Source: Hymenobacter convexus (GTDB lineage: Bacteria; Bacteroidota; Bacteroidia; Cytophagales; Hymenobacteraceae). From it: 64,000 bases of DNA. Location of the stretch: NCBI RefSeq assembly GCF_030580955.1, contig NZ_JAUQON010000015.1, positions 80,627-144,626 on the forward strand, written 5' to 3'. The notes below the pieces were generated by a model. It did not search any database. It was not told the origin of the DNA and saw only the letters and a list, made by a program, of their open reading frames with translations. Below are positions 9,470 through 18,406 of this stretch, piece by piece. Each line of letters starts with the position of its first letter. The first letter of the stretch is position 1. A program made the translations under genes and the position numbers.

Positions 9470-12079
9470 ATGAAACACCTTTACCTGCTGCTCCTATTGC
9501 TGCTGCCTGTTTTCGCCCACGCCCAGCTGCGCGACGATTTCACCGACGGCAACTTTACCGCCAACCCGGCCTGGGCCGGCGACGCGGCCAGCTTCCAGGT
9601 GCTCACGCAGCAACTGCAAAGCAACGGGCCGGCCGTAACGCCCACCACCATTGCCCTGAGCACGCCCTGCCAGGCCAGCACGGGCACTGTGTGGGAATTC
9701 TGGGCCAACCTGAAGCTGGCCACCAGCTCCGGCAACCTGGCCGACGTGTGGCTGATGGCCACCCAGAGCGACCTGAAAAACACCAGCAATACCGGCTACT
9801 TTATACGTCTGGGCGGTACCGACGACGAAGTGAGCCTGTTCCGCAAAGACTCGACCCGCGCCGCCGTGCTCGTCATCGACGGCCTGAACGGCACCCTGGC
9901 CAGCACCACCAACAACCTGGTGCGCGTGCGCGTGACGCGCACCACCGCCAACCGCTGGACGCTGGAGCGCGACCTCACCGGCGGCCGCAACTTCGTGGCC
10001 GAAGCCGCCCAGCCCATCGATGGCACCTACCAGCGCAGCGCCTACTTCGGCGTGTCGCTGCTCTACTCCTCGGCCAACTCGCGCAACTTTGCCTTCGACG
10101 ACTTTGCCGTAACCGACGCCACCGCGCCCACGCTGCTGCGCGCCCAGCCCATCGACTCCCGTTTAGTCGACGTTGTTTTCAACGAGGCCATGGACCCGGC
10201 CACGGCCACCAACCCCGCCAACTATCGCCTGCAGAGCGGCGCCGTGCCCACGGCCGCGCGCTTCTTTTCCAGCGCCAACACCCAGACGGTGCGCCTCACT
10301 TTTGGAACCGATTTTGCGACCAGCAACGTGCTGGAAGTGCGCAACGTGGCCGACCTCTACGGCAACGTGGCCACCGGGCCGCTCACGGCTGCCTTCGCCG
10401 GGCCGCCGGTAGCGCCGCAGGTAGGCGACTTGATTATCAGCGAAATATTTGCTGATGAAACGCCGCAGGTGGGTTTGCCACTGTCGGAATACGTAGAGAT
10501 TTACAACCGCAGCGTCACCAAAGTCCTTAGCCTGGCGGGCGTGAAGCTGGGCAAGCCCACGAGCACCACCACGTTTGCCGTGTTTGCCGACACGGCCAAA
10601 CTGCTGCCGGGCCAGTACGCGGTGGTGTGCGGCAGCACGCGCATTAGCCAGTTTGTGCAACCCGGCATCAAGGTGTATGGGCCCACCAATTTTCCCTCGC
10701 TCAGCAACGGCGGCGACCAACTGGTGCTGCGCGGACGCGACGGTCGTACCCTATTTGAGGTGACATACTCCGACACCTGGTACCGCGACGCCAAGAAAAA
10801 GGACGGCGGCTGGAGCCTGGAAATGATTGACGCCAACAACTACTGCGCCGGCGCCAACAACTGGACGGCTAGCACCGACCCGCTGGGCGGCACGCCGGGC
10901 AAAGTGAATTCGGTGCGCGCTGCCAACGCCGATGCCACGGCCCCCACCCTGCTGCGCGCCGTGGCCCTGAATGCCACCACCGTCCGCGTCTACTTCTCTG
11001 AAAAGCTCGACAGCGCCACTGCTGCCAGTGCCGCCCGCTACGCCCTGGCCGCCCCCGGCCCGGCCGTAGCTCGTGCCGCGCCTGTGGCGCCTGATTTCCG
11101 GCAGGTGGACCTGACGCTGGCCGCCGCCCTGACGCCCAGCCGCCCCACCACCCTCACCGTGCAAACGGCCACCGACTGTGTGGGCAATGCCAGCGGCCCC
11201 TTGCAATCGGCCACGCTGGCGCTGCCCGAAGCGGCCGTGAGCGGCGACGTGGTGATAAACGAGCTGTTGTTTAACCCGCGCACCGGCGGCGTGCGCTTCG
11301 TGGAGCTGCTGAACCGCAGCACCAAGTTCATCGACCTGCAGGGCTGGCAAATCGGCAACCTCAAGCCCGATACCAGCGTGGATGCCGACGTGCTGAGCAC
11401 CGCGCCGCTGGTGCTGGCGCCGGGCCAGCTGCTGGCCTTCAGCACGAGTACGAGCACCATCGTTTCGCAATACCCGACCAGCAGCGACGAGGCCAATTTG
11501 GTGCAAACGGGTGGTTTTCCGACCTTTCCGGACGCCAGCACGGCTTTGCTGTTCAACGCCACGGGCATTGAAATTGACCGCTTTGCCTACAGCAAAACCA
11601 TGCACCTGAGCTTGCTGGCTTCGCAGGAAGGCGTGTCGCTGGAACGCATTCGGGCGGCGGGACTCAGCAACGGCAGCAACTTCCACTCGGCGGCCAGCGC
11701 CGTGGGCTACGCCACGCCCGGCCGGCCCAACTCGCAGGCCCAGGATGCGGTGGGCGGCGACCAGGAGTGGGCCGTGGCGCCCGAAGTTTTCACCCCCGAC
11801 GATGACGGCCAGCAGGACTTTGCCACCCTCAACTACCACCTCGACCAGCCCGGCTACGCCGCCACCGTGACGGTATACGACGCCCTGGGCCGCCTCACGC
11901 GCCGCCTCGTGCGCAACGAAACCCTGCCCACCACCGGCTTCGTGCAGTGGGACGGCATCGATGACCGGGGCCACAAGGCGGCCGTGGGCTACTACATCCT
12001 GCTGGTTGAATTATTCCGCCCCAGCGGCGGCGAAAAGCGCGAATTCAAGAAGACCGTAGTGCTGGGCGCCCGGTTTTGA
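9470..12079 (+). CDS. Secreted lamin-tail-domain surface protein with gliding/FlgD-like C-terminus
   Basis: An 869-residue exported protein starting at MKHLYLL, 31 nt after the palindromic element; its signal ends FAHAQ. Order seen: a concanavalin-like N-terminal region (about 20-205), a SbsA/Big-type Ig module (TAPTLLRAQPIDSRLVDVVFNEAMD), a lamin tail domain (VGDLIISEIFADE...SEYVEIYNRS), a second Ig module (TAPTLLRAVALNATTVRVYFSEKLD), and a second lamin tail domain (GDVVINELLFNPR...RFVELLNRS). The end (FTPDDDGQQDF...GYYILLVELF) is like the FlgD/CHU_C type sorting end of Bacteroidota exported proteins. The role is probably structural or adhesive; no catalytic motif was seen. Confidence 0.8.
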   Translation: MKHLYLLLLLLLPVFAHAQLRDDFTDGNFTANPAWAGDAASFQVLTQQLQSNGPAVTPTTIALSTPCQASTGTVWEFWANLKLATSSGNLADVWLMATQSDLKNTSNTGYFIRLGGTDDEVSLFRKDSTRAAVLVIDGLNGTLASTTNNLVRVRVTRTTANRWTLERDLTGGRNFVAEAAQPIDGTYQRSAYFGVSLLYSSANSRNFAFDDFAVTDATAPTLLRAQPIDSRLVDVVFNEAMDPATATNPANYRLQSGAVPTAARFFSSANTQTVRLTFGTDFATSNVLEVRNVADLYGNVATGPLTAAFAGPPVAPQVGDLIISEIFADETPQVGLPLSEYVEIYNRSVTKVLSLAGVKLGKPTSTTTFAVFADTAKLLPGQYAVVCGSTRISQFVQPGIKVYGPTNFPSLSNGGDQLVLRGRDGRTLFEVTYSDTWYRDAKKKDGGWSLEMIDANNYCAGANNWTASTDPLGGTPGKVNSVRAANADATAPTLLRAVALNATTVRVYFSEKLDSATAASAARYALAAPGPAVARAAPVAPDFRQVDLTLAAALTPSRPTTLTVQTATDCVGNASGPLQSATLALPEAAVSGDVVINELLFNPRTGGVRFVELLNRSTKFIDLQGWQIGNLKPDTSVDADVLSTAPLVLAPGQLLAFSTSTSTIVSQYPTSSDEANLVQTGGFPTFPDASTALLFNATGIEIDRFAYSKTMHLSLLASQEGVSLERIRAAGLSNGSNFHSAASAVGYATPGRPNSQAQDAVGGDQEWAVAPEVFTPDDDGQQDFATLNYHLDQPGYAATVTVYDALGRLTRRLVRNETLPTTGFVQWDGIDDRGHKAAVGYYILLVELFRPSGGEKREFKKTVVLGARF

Positions 12080-12103
12080 CGCGACGCCTAGCAGGCCGCG
12101 CCG

Positions 12104-12324
12104 GTCATTGCGAGGGCGCAGCCCGTGGCAACCGAAGGTCAGCGTAGCTAATCCTTCCTATCAAAACCAGACACTTCCTTTTACCAGAAAGCCCCGACAC
12201 TGCACAGTGTCGGGGCTTTCTGGTTGTTTAAAAAAGGGCCTTAAAACACTTAAAAAGGGCTTTATCACTTATCAGAGTTGGTCGCTGCGAACAGGACGGA
12301 TTGCTTCGCTGCGCTCGCAATGAC
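12104..12324. repeat. Dispersed palindromic element, family D (diverged arms)
   Basis: The right arm reads, in reverse complement, GTCATTGCGAGCGCAGCGAA followed by GCAATCCGTCC. The left arm (12104 on) is a degraded version, GTCATTGCGAGGGCGCAGCC. The 130-nt interior contains the hairpin at 12184-12223. The core GAGCGCAGCGAAG is shared with families A and B. Confidence 0.7.
12184..12223. terminator. Hairpin terminator
   Basis: A near-perfect stem (CCAGAAAGCCCCGACACTG with its complement) follows the surface-protein gene. The 3' flank is TTGTTTA rather than a pure T-run, so efficiency is uncertain. Confidence 0.7.
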
Positions 12325-12381
12325 AGGCGGGGTCTTTGCCAGTCCCATTAAACCCCGCCCACTGGTTCGCGTCTTAAAGAC

Positions 12382-13953
12382 ATGAACAGCGCCCAGCAAC
12401 TCCAGCACCTGTACTGGCGCGCCGGCTTCGGCCCGCGCCCCCAAGACGTGGCCGCCGGCCTCAGCCCGCGCAAGGCCCTGCGCCAACTCCTGCACGATTC
12501 GGAGAAATACGAGCCCTTGGTCGGCCCGGCCCTCAGCTACGCCGACCCGCAGGGCATGGCCATGACCGACCCGGCTTCCATCAAAGGCAACCCCGTGCCG
12601 AACGGCATGGTGACCACGCCCGACCAGCCGGCGCCTCCCGGCGCGCCCGTGCCGCCGGTGGCGCCCATGCGCCCGCGGGCGGCTTTCCGGGGCGGCACCA
12701 TTGCGGCCGGCGTGCCGCGCCTGCGCCGCGCCGACCTCACGCCCGAGCAGCGCAAGATGCAGAACGAGGGCATCCGCGACGCCTTCAACAACATGAGCAC
12801 GGCCTGGATGGACCGCATGGCTACCTCGCCCGCTCAGCTGCGCGAAAAAATGGTACTGTTCTGGCACGGCCACTTCGCCTGCCGCGTGCGCCAGCCCGAT
12901 GCCGCCCTGAGCCTGCACAACGCCATGCGCCAGCACGCCCTGGGCAAATTCCCGGATTTGCTGCTGGCCGTGAGCCAGGAGCCGGCCATGCTACAGTTCC
13001 TCAACAACCAGCAAAACCGCAAGGAGCACCCCAACGAAAACTTCGCCCGCGAGGTGATGGAGCTCTTCACACTGGGCCGCGGCAATTACACCGAAAACGA
13101 CGTGAAGGAAGCCGCCCGGGCCTTCACCGGCTGGGGCTACGACTACCAAAGCCGCTTCAAGTTCCGGGAGCGGGAGCACGACGCGGGCCCCAAAACCTTC
13201 CTCGGCAAAACCGGCAACCTGACGGGCGAGGATGTGCTGACGCACATCATGGCGCAGCCGGCGGCGGCCACATTCTTGGTCACAAAAATCTACCGCTTCT
13301 TCGTGAACGACGTGCCCAACCCGGCGCACATCGAGCCATTGGCGCGGGACTTCCGCAAGAGCGGCTACGACCTGGCCGATTTGATGGAGCGCCTGTTTTC
13401 GGCCGATTGGTTTTATGAGCCGGCTAATGTGGGCACGCACATCAAGAGCCCGGTGGAACTGCTGGCCGGCATCCGGCGCACGCTGAATGTGAAGATTGAC
13501 AACAGCCAGCCACTGCTGGGCTACCAGCGCGCGCTGGGCCAGAACCTGTTTCAGCCGCCGAACGTGGCGGGCTGGCCCGGCGGCCGCAACTGGATAGATT
13601 CGTCGTCGCTGCTGCTGCGCCTGCAGCTGCCGGCCATTCTCTTCAAAAACGCTGAGTTTGCGGTAGCGCTCAAGCAGGACGAAAACGACATCGCGCCCAA
13701 CATGACAAAGGCTGAGCGCACCGTGCGGCCCGGCGCGGGCGCCCACCTGCCGCTGGCACCACTGCAACAGCTGCTGGGCGCCACGCCCGCTACCCAGCAG
13801 CCCGAGAAGCTGAGTTCCTTTCTGCTGCAAGCCAACATCCGGCCCGAGAATCTGCAGTTGGTGCAGCAGGCCGCCGCTCAGAAAGAGCCCGCCGAAGCCT
13901 TGCGCGCCACGCTGGTGAGCTTGCTGAGCTTGCCGGAGTACCAGCTGGCGTAA
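12382..13953 (+). CDS. DUF1800 domain-containing protein
   Basis: A 523-residue member of the DUF1800 family. Characteristic segments are LREKMVLFWHGHFACRV, NENFAREVMELFTLGRGNYTENDVKEAARAFTGWGY and the C-terminal QNLFQPPNVAGWPGG. The biochemical role of the family is not established. It typically sits next to a DUF1501 gene, as it does here (14131 on), and the two are thought to work together in the envelope. A proline/alanine-rich insert (about residues 75-115) interrupts the N-terminal part. No obvious signal peptide was seen. Confidence 0.88.
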   Translation: MNSAQQLQHLYWRAGFGPRPQDVAAGLSPRKALRQLLHDSEKYEPLVGPALSYADPQGMAMTDPASIKGNPVPNGMVTTPDQPAPPGAPVPPVAPMRPRAAFRGGTIAAGVPRLRRADLTPEQRKMQNEGIRDAFNNMSTAWMDRMATSPAQLREKMVLFWHGHFACRVRQPDAALSLHNAMRQHALGKFPDLLLAVSQEPAMLQFLNNQQNRKEHPNENFAREVMELFTLGRGNYTENDVKEAARAFTGWGYDYQSRFKFREREHDAGPKTFLGKTGNLTGEDVLTHIMAQPAAATFLVTKIYRFFVNDVPNPAHIEPLARDFRKSGYDLADLMERLFSADWFYEPANVGTHIKSPVELLAGIRRTLNVKIDNSQPLLGYQRALGQNLFQPPNVAGWPGGRNWIDSSSLLLRLQLPAILFKNAEFAVALKQDENDIAPNMTKAERTVRPGAGAHLPLAPLQQLLGATPATQQPEKLSSFLLQANIRPENLQLVQQAAAQKEPAEALRATLVSLLSLPEYQLA

Positions 13954-13976
13954 GCTAGCTGATGATGGATTTTATG

Positions 13977-14082
13977 AACGTCATGCAGAGCGCAGTTAAG
14001 CATTTCGCTCGCCACTACTAATCTTTATTAACGATTGAATTGCTGCCCCACGCGAGATGCTTCGCTACGCTCTGCATGACGT
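13977..14082. repeat. Dispersed palindromic element, family B
   Basis: The left arm starts AACGTCATGCAGAGCGCAG and the right arm ends CTCTGCATGACGT. The arms are about 33 nt with several mismatches, and the interior is AT-rich. It lies between the DUF1800 and DUF1501 genes. Confidence 0.85.
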
Positions 14083-14130
14083 GCTGATATTTTAGCTACC
14101 TCCCTTTCCACTCCTTTCGAAAACAAACTT

Positions 14131-15348
14131 ATGGCTACCACCCGCCGCGAATTCCTCCGCAACTCTGCCCTGGCCAGCACGCTGCTGCTGGTGCCCAAGT
14201 TTCTGCACGCCCTGGACCGGGGGCCGGGTCTCGCTCAATTGCGCGACGCGGCCGGCGCCCGGCGCCTCATTGTGGTGCAGCTCGGCGGCGGCAATGATGG
14301 GCTGAACACCGTCATTCCTTATAAAAACGACCTTTACTACAAAGCCCGGCCCACGCTGGGCATCAAGGAAGCCGACGGCATTCTGGCGCTGGACAAGGAT
14401 ATGGGTTTGCACCCGGCTTTGAAAGGGCTGAAAGGGCTCTACGACCAGGGCCAGCTGGCCGTGCTAAACGCCGTGGGCTACCCCAACCCCGACCGCTCGC
14501 ACTTCCGCTCAATGGACATCTGGCAGTCGGGCTCGGGCTCCGACCAGGTGGTGAGCACCGGCTGGCTGGGCCGCTACCTCGACTCGAACTGCGCCGACTG
14601 CCAGCGGCCCTACAACGGCCTCGAAATAGACGACACGCTGAGCCTGGCCATGAAGGGCGCCCAGCGCAAGGGCCTGGCCCTGAAAAACGCTGATAAATTC
14701 CACCAAATCACCCAGAACCGCTTCCTCTCGAAGGTGAGCAAGGAGGCCGCGCCCGAACACCACGACCAGGTGGACTACCTCTACAAGACGCTGGCCGAAA
14801 CCGCGTCGTCGGCCGATTACCTGTACGACAAGTCGAAGATTTACAAGTCGACGGTAGCTTACCCAAACTCCGACTTCGGCAAAAACCTGAAGACTACCGC
14901 CGAGCTGATTAACTCTGGCGTGGAGTCGCGGGTGTACTACCTGGCCTTATCGGGTTTCGACACCCACGTGCGGCAGCAGGAGCAGCAGCAGCGCCTCTTC
15001 ACCGACCTCGGCAACGGCCTGGCCGCCCTAGCCGACGACCTGCGCCAGCACGACCAGTGGGACAATACGCTAGTGCTGGTGTTCAGCGAGTTTGGCCGGC
15101 GCGTGGGCCAGAACGCCAGCAACGGCACCGACCACGGCACGGCCAACAACCTGTTTCTGGCTGGCGGCGCCCTCCAGAAAAAAGGCGTCCTCAACGACGC
15201 TCCCGACCTCGCCAACCTCGACCAGGGCGACCTGCGCCACCAGGTCGATTTCCGCAGCATCTACGCCAGCGTGCTCAAGGACTGGCTGGGGGCCGATGAT
15301 GCGGCCATCCTCGGCACCGGCTTCGAGCGCATGCCGGGACTGGTATAG
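14131..15348 (+). CDS. DUF1501 domain-containing protein, Tat-type signal
   Basis: A 405-residue protein of the DUF1501 family (sulfatase/alkaline-phosphatase-like fold by family knowledge). The N-terminus MATTRREFLRNSALAST is a twin-arginine export signal. Family segments are LIVVQLGGGNDGLNTVIPY, HPALKGLKGLYDQGQLAVLNAVGYPNPDRSHFRS, SGFDTHVRQ, LVLVFSEFGRRV and GTDHGTANNLFLAGG. The substrate is unknown. It pairs with the preceding DUF1800 gene, with a family B palindrome in the 177-nt gap. Confidence 0.9.
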   Translation: MATTRREFLRNSALASTLLLVPKFLHALDRGPGLAQLRDAAGARRLIVVQLGGGNDGLNTVIPYKNDLYYKARPTLGIKEADGILALDKDMGLHPALKGLKGLYDQGQLAVLNAVGYPNPDRSHFRSMDIWQSGSGSDQVVSTGWLGRYLDSNCADCQRPYNGLEIDDTLSLAMKGAQRKGLALKNADKFHQITQNRFLSKVSKEAAPEHHDQVDYLYKTLAETASSADYLYDKSKIYKSTVAYPNSDFGKNLKTTAELINSGVESRVYYLALSGFDTHVRQQEQQQRLFTDLGNGLAALADDLRQHDQWDNTLVLVFSEFGRRVGQNASNGTDHGTANNLFLAGGALQKKGVLNDAPDLANLDQGDLRHQVDFRSIYASVLKDWLGADDAAILGTGFERMPGLV

Positions 15349-15369
15349 TCGGCTTCATCTTTCCAACTT

Positions 15370-15406
15370 AACCGCCCGGTTTTCTGACAGGAAGCCGGGC
15401 GGTTTT
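15370..15406 (+). terminator. Rho-independent terminator
   Basis: The stem AACCGCCCGGTTTTC pairs with GAAGCCGGGCGGTT across a 6-nt loop and is followed by TTTGT. It closes the DUF1800/DUF1501 unit. Confidence 0.85.
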
Positions 15407-15449
15407 GTATGCGGTGGAGTAGCTTGCGCGCTCATCGTTTTAGCTACCC

Positions 15450-16256
15450 ATGAATCGATTTTTCCGCGTTGTCGGCCTGCTGGCAGGCCTGGTCATTTCG
15501 CCGGCTCTCAGCCAGGCCCAAACCACCCCGGCCGCCTACACCGGTCCGCGCTACCCCGGCGGCCCCGATTCGCTGCGGGCATTGATGTACCGGAGCGCCC
15601 GGCTGTTCGGCGCCGGGCAAACCGGCCTGGCCGTGGTGCGCGTGGAGCTGAAAGACGGCCGCGAACCCATGAACCTCAAGGTGTGGGGCACCAACCCACC
15701 CGAGCTCATGCAGAATAAAGCTACCCAAGGCGCTCTGAGCTACCTGCAAACCCGCATGCTGCCCTGGGAGCCCGGCACCCCCGACCCGGATGCCAAGCCC
15801 GGCCGTGTGCCGCGCACCTTTGTCGCGCTTGATTTTTCGCTCCCGCTGGCTGCGCAACCCTATGCCTATGCCGACACTGACCCGGGTTTCCCGGATTTTG
15901 CCGCGCTCTTGCGGGCGCAGCGCAACGTCTATCTCGAGCGCGCCCTGGCCATGCCTTCCATCCTCGCCAATCTGACTTCGCCCAAAAAAGGCCTGTCGAC
16001 CTACATGCAGATGCAGACGAAATACCCAGCGGAGGCGCTGCGCGCGCACCAGCAGGGCGCAGTTTACGTGTATTTTGAGGTGGCTCCCAGCGGCGCCATC
16101 GAACACGCCCAGATTATCAGTTCGGCCGGCGAGACCCTCGACGCCGAAGTGCTGCGCGTGGTGAAGACGCTGCCCGCAGCCACCGTGCCGGCCATGCTGC
16201 GGGGCCAGCCCGTGCGCATTTTCTACGTACTGCCGATGACCTTCAAAATTCAGTAG
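15450..16256 (+). CDS. TonB C-terminal-domain periplasmic protein
   Basis: A 268-residue exported protein whose signal ends LSQAQ. The last 80-90 residues (KYPAEALRAHQQGAVYVYFEVAPSG and on) have the TonB_C fold signature: YP-x-E-A-L...GxVyVxFxVxxxGxIxxAqIxSSaGExLDxEvLRVVKTLP. There is no N-terminal anchor plus proline-rich linker like classical TonB, so a role as a free periplasmic TonB-like or envelope stress protein is more likely than energy transduction. The middle region is not recognised. It is convergent with the alpha/beta hydrolase gene, with 2 nt between them. Confidence 0.8.
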   Translation: MNRFFRVVGLLAGLVISPALSQAQTTPAAYTGPRYPGGPDSLRALMYRSARLFGAGQTGLAVVRVELKDGREPMNLKVWGTNPPELMQNKATQGALSYLQTRMLPWEPGTPDPDAKPGRVPRTFVALDFSLPLAAQPYAYADTDPGFPDFAALLRAQRNVYLERALAMPSILANLTSPKKGLSTYMQMQTKYPAEALRAHQQGAVYVYFEVAPSGAIEHAQIISSAGETLDAEVLRVVKTLPAATVPAMLRGQPVRIFYVLPMTFKIQ

Positions 16257-16258
16257 CC

Positions 16259-17035
16259 CTACTTACCAAACACCGCGCTGGCTAGTGCCAGCACCGCCCG
16301 GCGCGTGGGCTCGGGCTGCTCCAGGTACGAGAGGTGGCCGCTGCCTTCCAGAAACAGGGCCGAGCCCACGGGCGGCAGCGCGGCCTGGCGCACGGCATCT
16401 TCAAAATGCACGGCCACGTCGTGCTTGCCGGCCACCATCAGCACCGGGAAAGCGGCTTTGCTGAGCACGGCGGTGCGGTCGGGCCGCGCGGCCATGCCGC
16501 GCAGAGCGCCGATGATGGTGCTGGCCGGCGTGGCTTTGCCGATTTCTTCGAGCAGGCCGCGGGCGTCGGTCAGGCGGTCGCGGTTGGTGGGCGCGAACAG
16601 CGGGCGCACGAACGATTCCATGAACTTGGCCACGCCGTATTTCTCCACGAAGCCGATGTTCTTTTCGCGGTTCTGGCGCTTCTCGTCGGTATCGGCCAGG
16701 GCGGTGGAGTTGATGAACGCCAGGCCGGCCACGCGCTGGGGCCAGCGCTCGGCCAGGGCCAGGGCCACGTAGCCGCCCATGCTGTGGCAGACAAGCAGCA
16801 CCGGGTGCGGGCAGTCTTTCTGGTTGAGGTAGTCGATGACGTGGCGGGCCTGGGCTTCCATCGAGAAGTCGGGCACGGGCGCCAGGTTGGTGCCGTGGCC
16901 GGGCAGGTTGGGCATCAGCAGCCGGTAATCGTCGGGGAAGGAGCGGGTGAAATCGGTCCACACCTCGCGGCTTTCGGCAAAACCGTGGAGGAAGACGATG
17001 GTGGGCAGGTTGGAGGCAGGCGTCATAAGTGACAA
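16259..17035 (-). CDS. Alpha/beta hydrolase
   Basis: A 258-residue cytoplasmic alpha/beta-fold hydrolase. The oxyanion strand is IVFLHGFAES. The nucleophile is S85 in CHSMGG (the first Gly of GxSxG is Cys, seen in some lineages), the acid is probably D206 (GKHDVAV), and the base is H234 (GSGHLSYLEQPE). The cap region and short length fit esterase or C-C bond hydrolase relatives; the substrate is unknown. MTPASN at 17026 is an alternative start. It is followed upstream, on the same strand, by the LacI regulator gene. Confidence 0.88.
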   Translation of the reverse strand: MSLMTPASNLPTIVFLHGFAESREVWTDFTRSFPDDYRLLMPNLPGHGTNLAPVPDFSMEAQARHVIDYLNQKDCPHPVLLVCHSMGGYVALALAERWPQRVAGLAFINSTALADTDEKRQNREKNIGFVEKYGVAKFMESFVRPLFAPTNRDRLTDARGLLEEIGKATPASTIIGALRGMAARPDRTAVLSKAAFPVLMVAGKHDVAVHFEDAVRQAALPPVGSALFLEGSGHLSYLEQPEPTRRAVLALASAVFGK

Positions 17036-17043
17036 AAGTAGCG

Positions 17044-18138
17044 TTAGGCGCCGGGCTGCGCGCCGGGCGGCGGCTCCTGCCCGCCGTGCATCGATGAAGC
17101 CCGCTCAAACAGCTGCGGCTGCAGCACCACCTGCCGTTGCGAAAACGGCGCGCTACCCGCCTCTACCAGTTCCGTGAACAGGCGGAAGGCGGCCTGGCCC
17201 ATCTCCTCGCAGCGCTGGTCGACGGACGTGATGTTGGGCTCTGCCACCAGCGTCAGGGCCTCGTTGCTGAAGCCCACGAGGGCCACATCCTGCGGCACAC
17301 GCACGCCCCGGCTTTTGAGCAGCTGCAGGGCGCCCAGCGCGGCCGAGTCGCCGGCCGAGAACACGGCGTCGGGCGGGTTGGGCAGGGCCAGCAGCTGGGC
17401 CATGGCGGCTTGGCCGCCCTCCACGCTCATGTCGCATTCCACGATGAGGCTTTCGTCGGGCGTGGTGTCGCTGCTGCTCAGGGCGTCGAGGTAGCCCTGG
17501 CGGCGGTTTTTGTAGATATTGAGATGCTGCGGGCCGGCCAGGTGCGCGATGCGGCGGCAACCCTGCTCCAGCAAGTGGCGTGTGGCCAGAAACGCGCCCT
17601 GCTGGTCGTTCAGCACCACGGAGTTGATGTGGTCGCCTTCCAGCACGCGGTCGAAAAACACCAGCGGCACACCCTGCTTGCGTACTTTTTCGAAGTGGCG
17701 GAAGTCGCGCGTGGTGCGCGACACCGACACCAGAATGCCCGCCACCTGGGCGCTGAGCAGCGTTTCGATGTTGCGCCGCTCCTGGGCCACGTCTTCGTTC
17801 GACTGGCACATAATCACGCTGTAGCCCGCCCGGCTGGCGGCGGTTTCGATGCCGTGCACCACCGAGGCAAAAAAACGGCCTTCGATGTAGGGCACCATCA
17901 CGCCCAGCAGCTTACTGCGGCCCTTGCGCAGGGCCGCGGCCAGGTGGTTGGGCTGGTAGTTGAGCTTTTTGGCCAGCTTGAGCACGGCCTGCTTGGTGGC
18001 CGGCCCGATGCTGTGGTGGTCGCTCAGGGCCCGCGAGATGGTGGTCATGGACACACCCAGCTCCCGGGCCAAATCGGCCATGGAAACGGGGCGAACAGCT
18101 TCCGAAGAAGCATCTGGACGGGGGCGACGGGCAGCCAT
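17044..18138 (-). CDS. LacI-family transcriptional regulator
   Basis: A 364-residue repressor-type protein. The helix-turn-helix spans residues 19-41 (SMADLARELGVSMTTISRALSD), followed by the hinge helix PNHLAAALR (63-71) that inserts at a central CpG in LacI-family operators. The periplasmic-binding-protein-like sensor starts LLGVMVPYIEGRFF, includes FFDRVLEG, and ends VALVGFSNE and ITSVDQRCEEMG. The effector is probably a sugar or sugar phosphate. MAARRP was taken as start. It is divergent from tal-pgi at the edge of the arabinose block, so it is the best local candidate for the palindromes at 21501 and 34375; this link is inference. Confidence 0.92.
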   Translation of the reverse strand: MAARRPRPDASSEAVRPVSMADLARELGVSMTTISRALSDHHSIGPATKQAVLKLAKKLNYQPNHLAAALRKGRSKLLGVMVPYIEGRFFASVVHGIETAASRAGYSVIMCQSNEDVAQERRNIETLLSAQVAGILVSVSRTTRDFRHFEKVRKQGVPLVFFDRVLEGDHINSVVLNDQQGAFLATRHLLEQGCRRIAHLAGPQHLNIYKNRRQGYLDALSSSDTTPDESLIVECDMSVEGGQAAMAQLLALPNPPDAVFSAGDSAALGALQLLKSRGVRVPQDVALVGFSNEALTLVAEPNITSVDQRCEEMGQAAFRLFTELVEAGSAPFSQRQVVLQPQLFERASSMHGGQEPPPGAQPGA

Positions 18139-18206
18139 GGGAATGCGGCGCAACGGAAACAGTTGCCCGTAAAGCTACTGCGGACGCGGTGTTAAGCAGG
18201 TATTAT

Positions 18207-18311
18207 GAACGTCATGCAGAGCGCAGCGAAGCATCTTGCCCGCCACCACTAATCAATCCAATTGAGTCACTACCGCAAGCGAGATGCTTCGCTACGCTCT
18301 GCATGACGTTC
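18207..18311. repeat. Dispersed palindromic element, family B
   Basis: Arms GAACGTCATGCAGAGCGCAG (continuing CGAAGCATCTTGC) and the inverted copy ending CATGACGTTC flank an AT-rich spacer. It lies in the divergent gap between the regulator and tal-pgi. Confidence 0.9.
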
Positions 18312-18350
18312 TACCTTTTTCCTTTCTCCTCGCACATTATCCCGTATAGC

Positions 18351-18382
18351 TTGAAATCAACGCCATTCTTTCCGGACCTTTG
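18351..18382 (+). promoter_or_regulatory. Probable Bacteroidota-type promoter of tal-pgi
   Basis: TTG at 18351-18353 lies 21 nt before GACCTTTG at 18375-18382, one mismatch from TAnnTTTG. The start codon is 24 nt downstream. Confidence 0.55.
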
Positions 18383-18406
18383 GCGCACTAACTCAACCGC
18401 ACCTCT

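Larger units (their letters stand above)
12080..12381. other. Intergenic region: family D palindrome plus hairpin
   Basis: No gene is seen in these 302 bases. They hold a diverged palindromic element (arms at about 12104-12160 and 12288-12324) around a strong hairpin. The downstream gene starts 58 nt after the right arm. Confidence 0.7.
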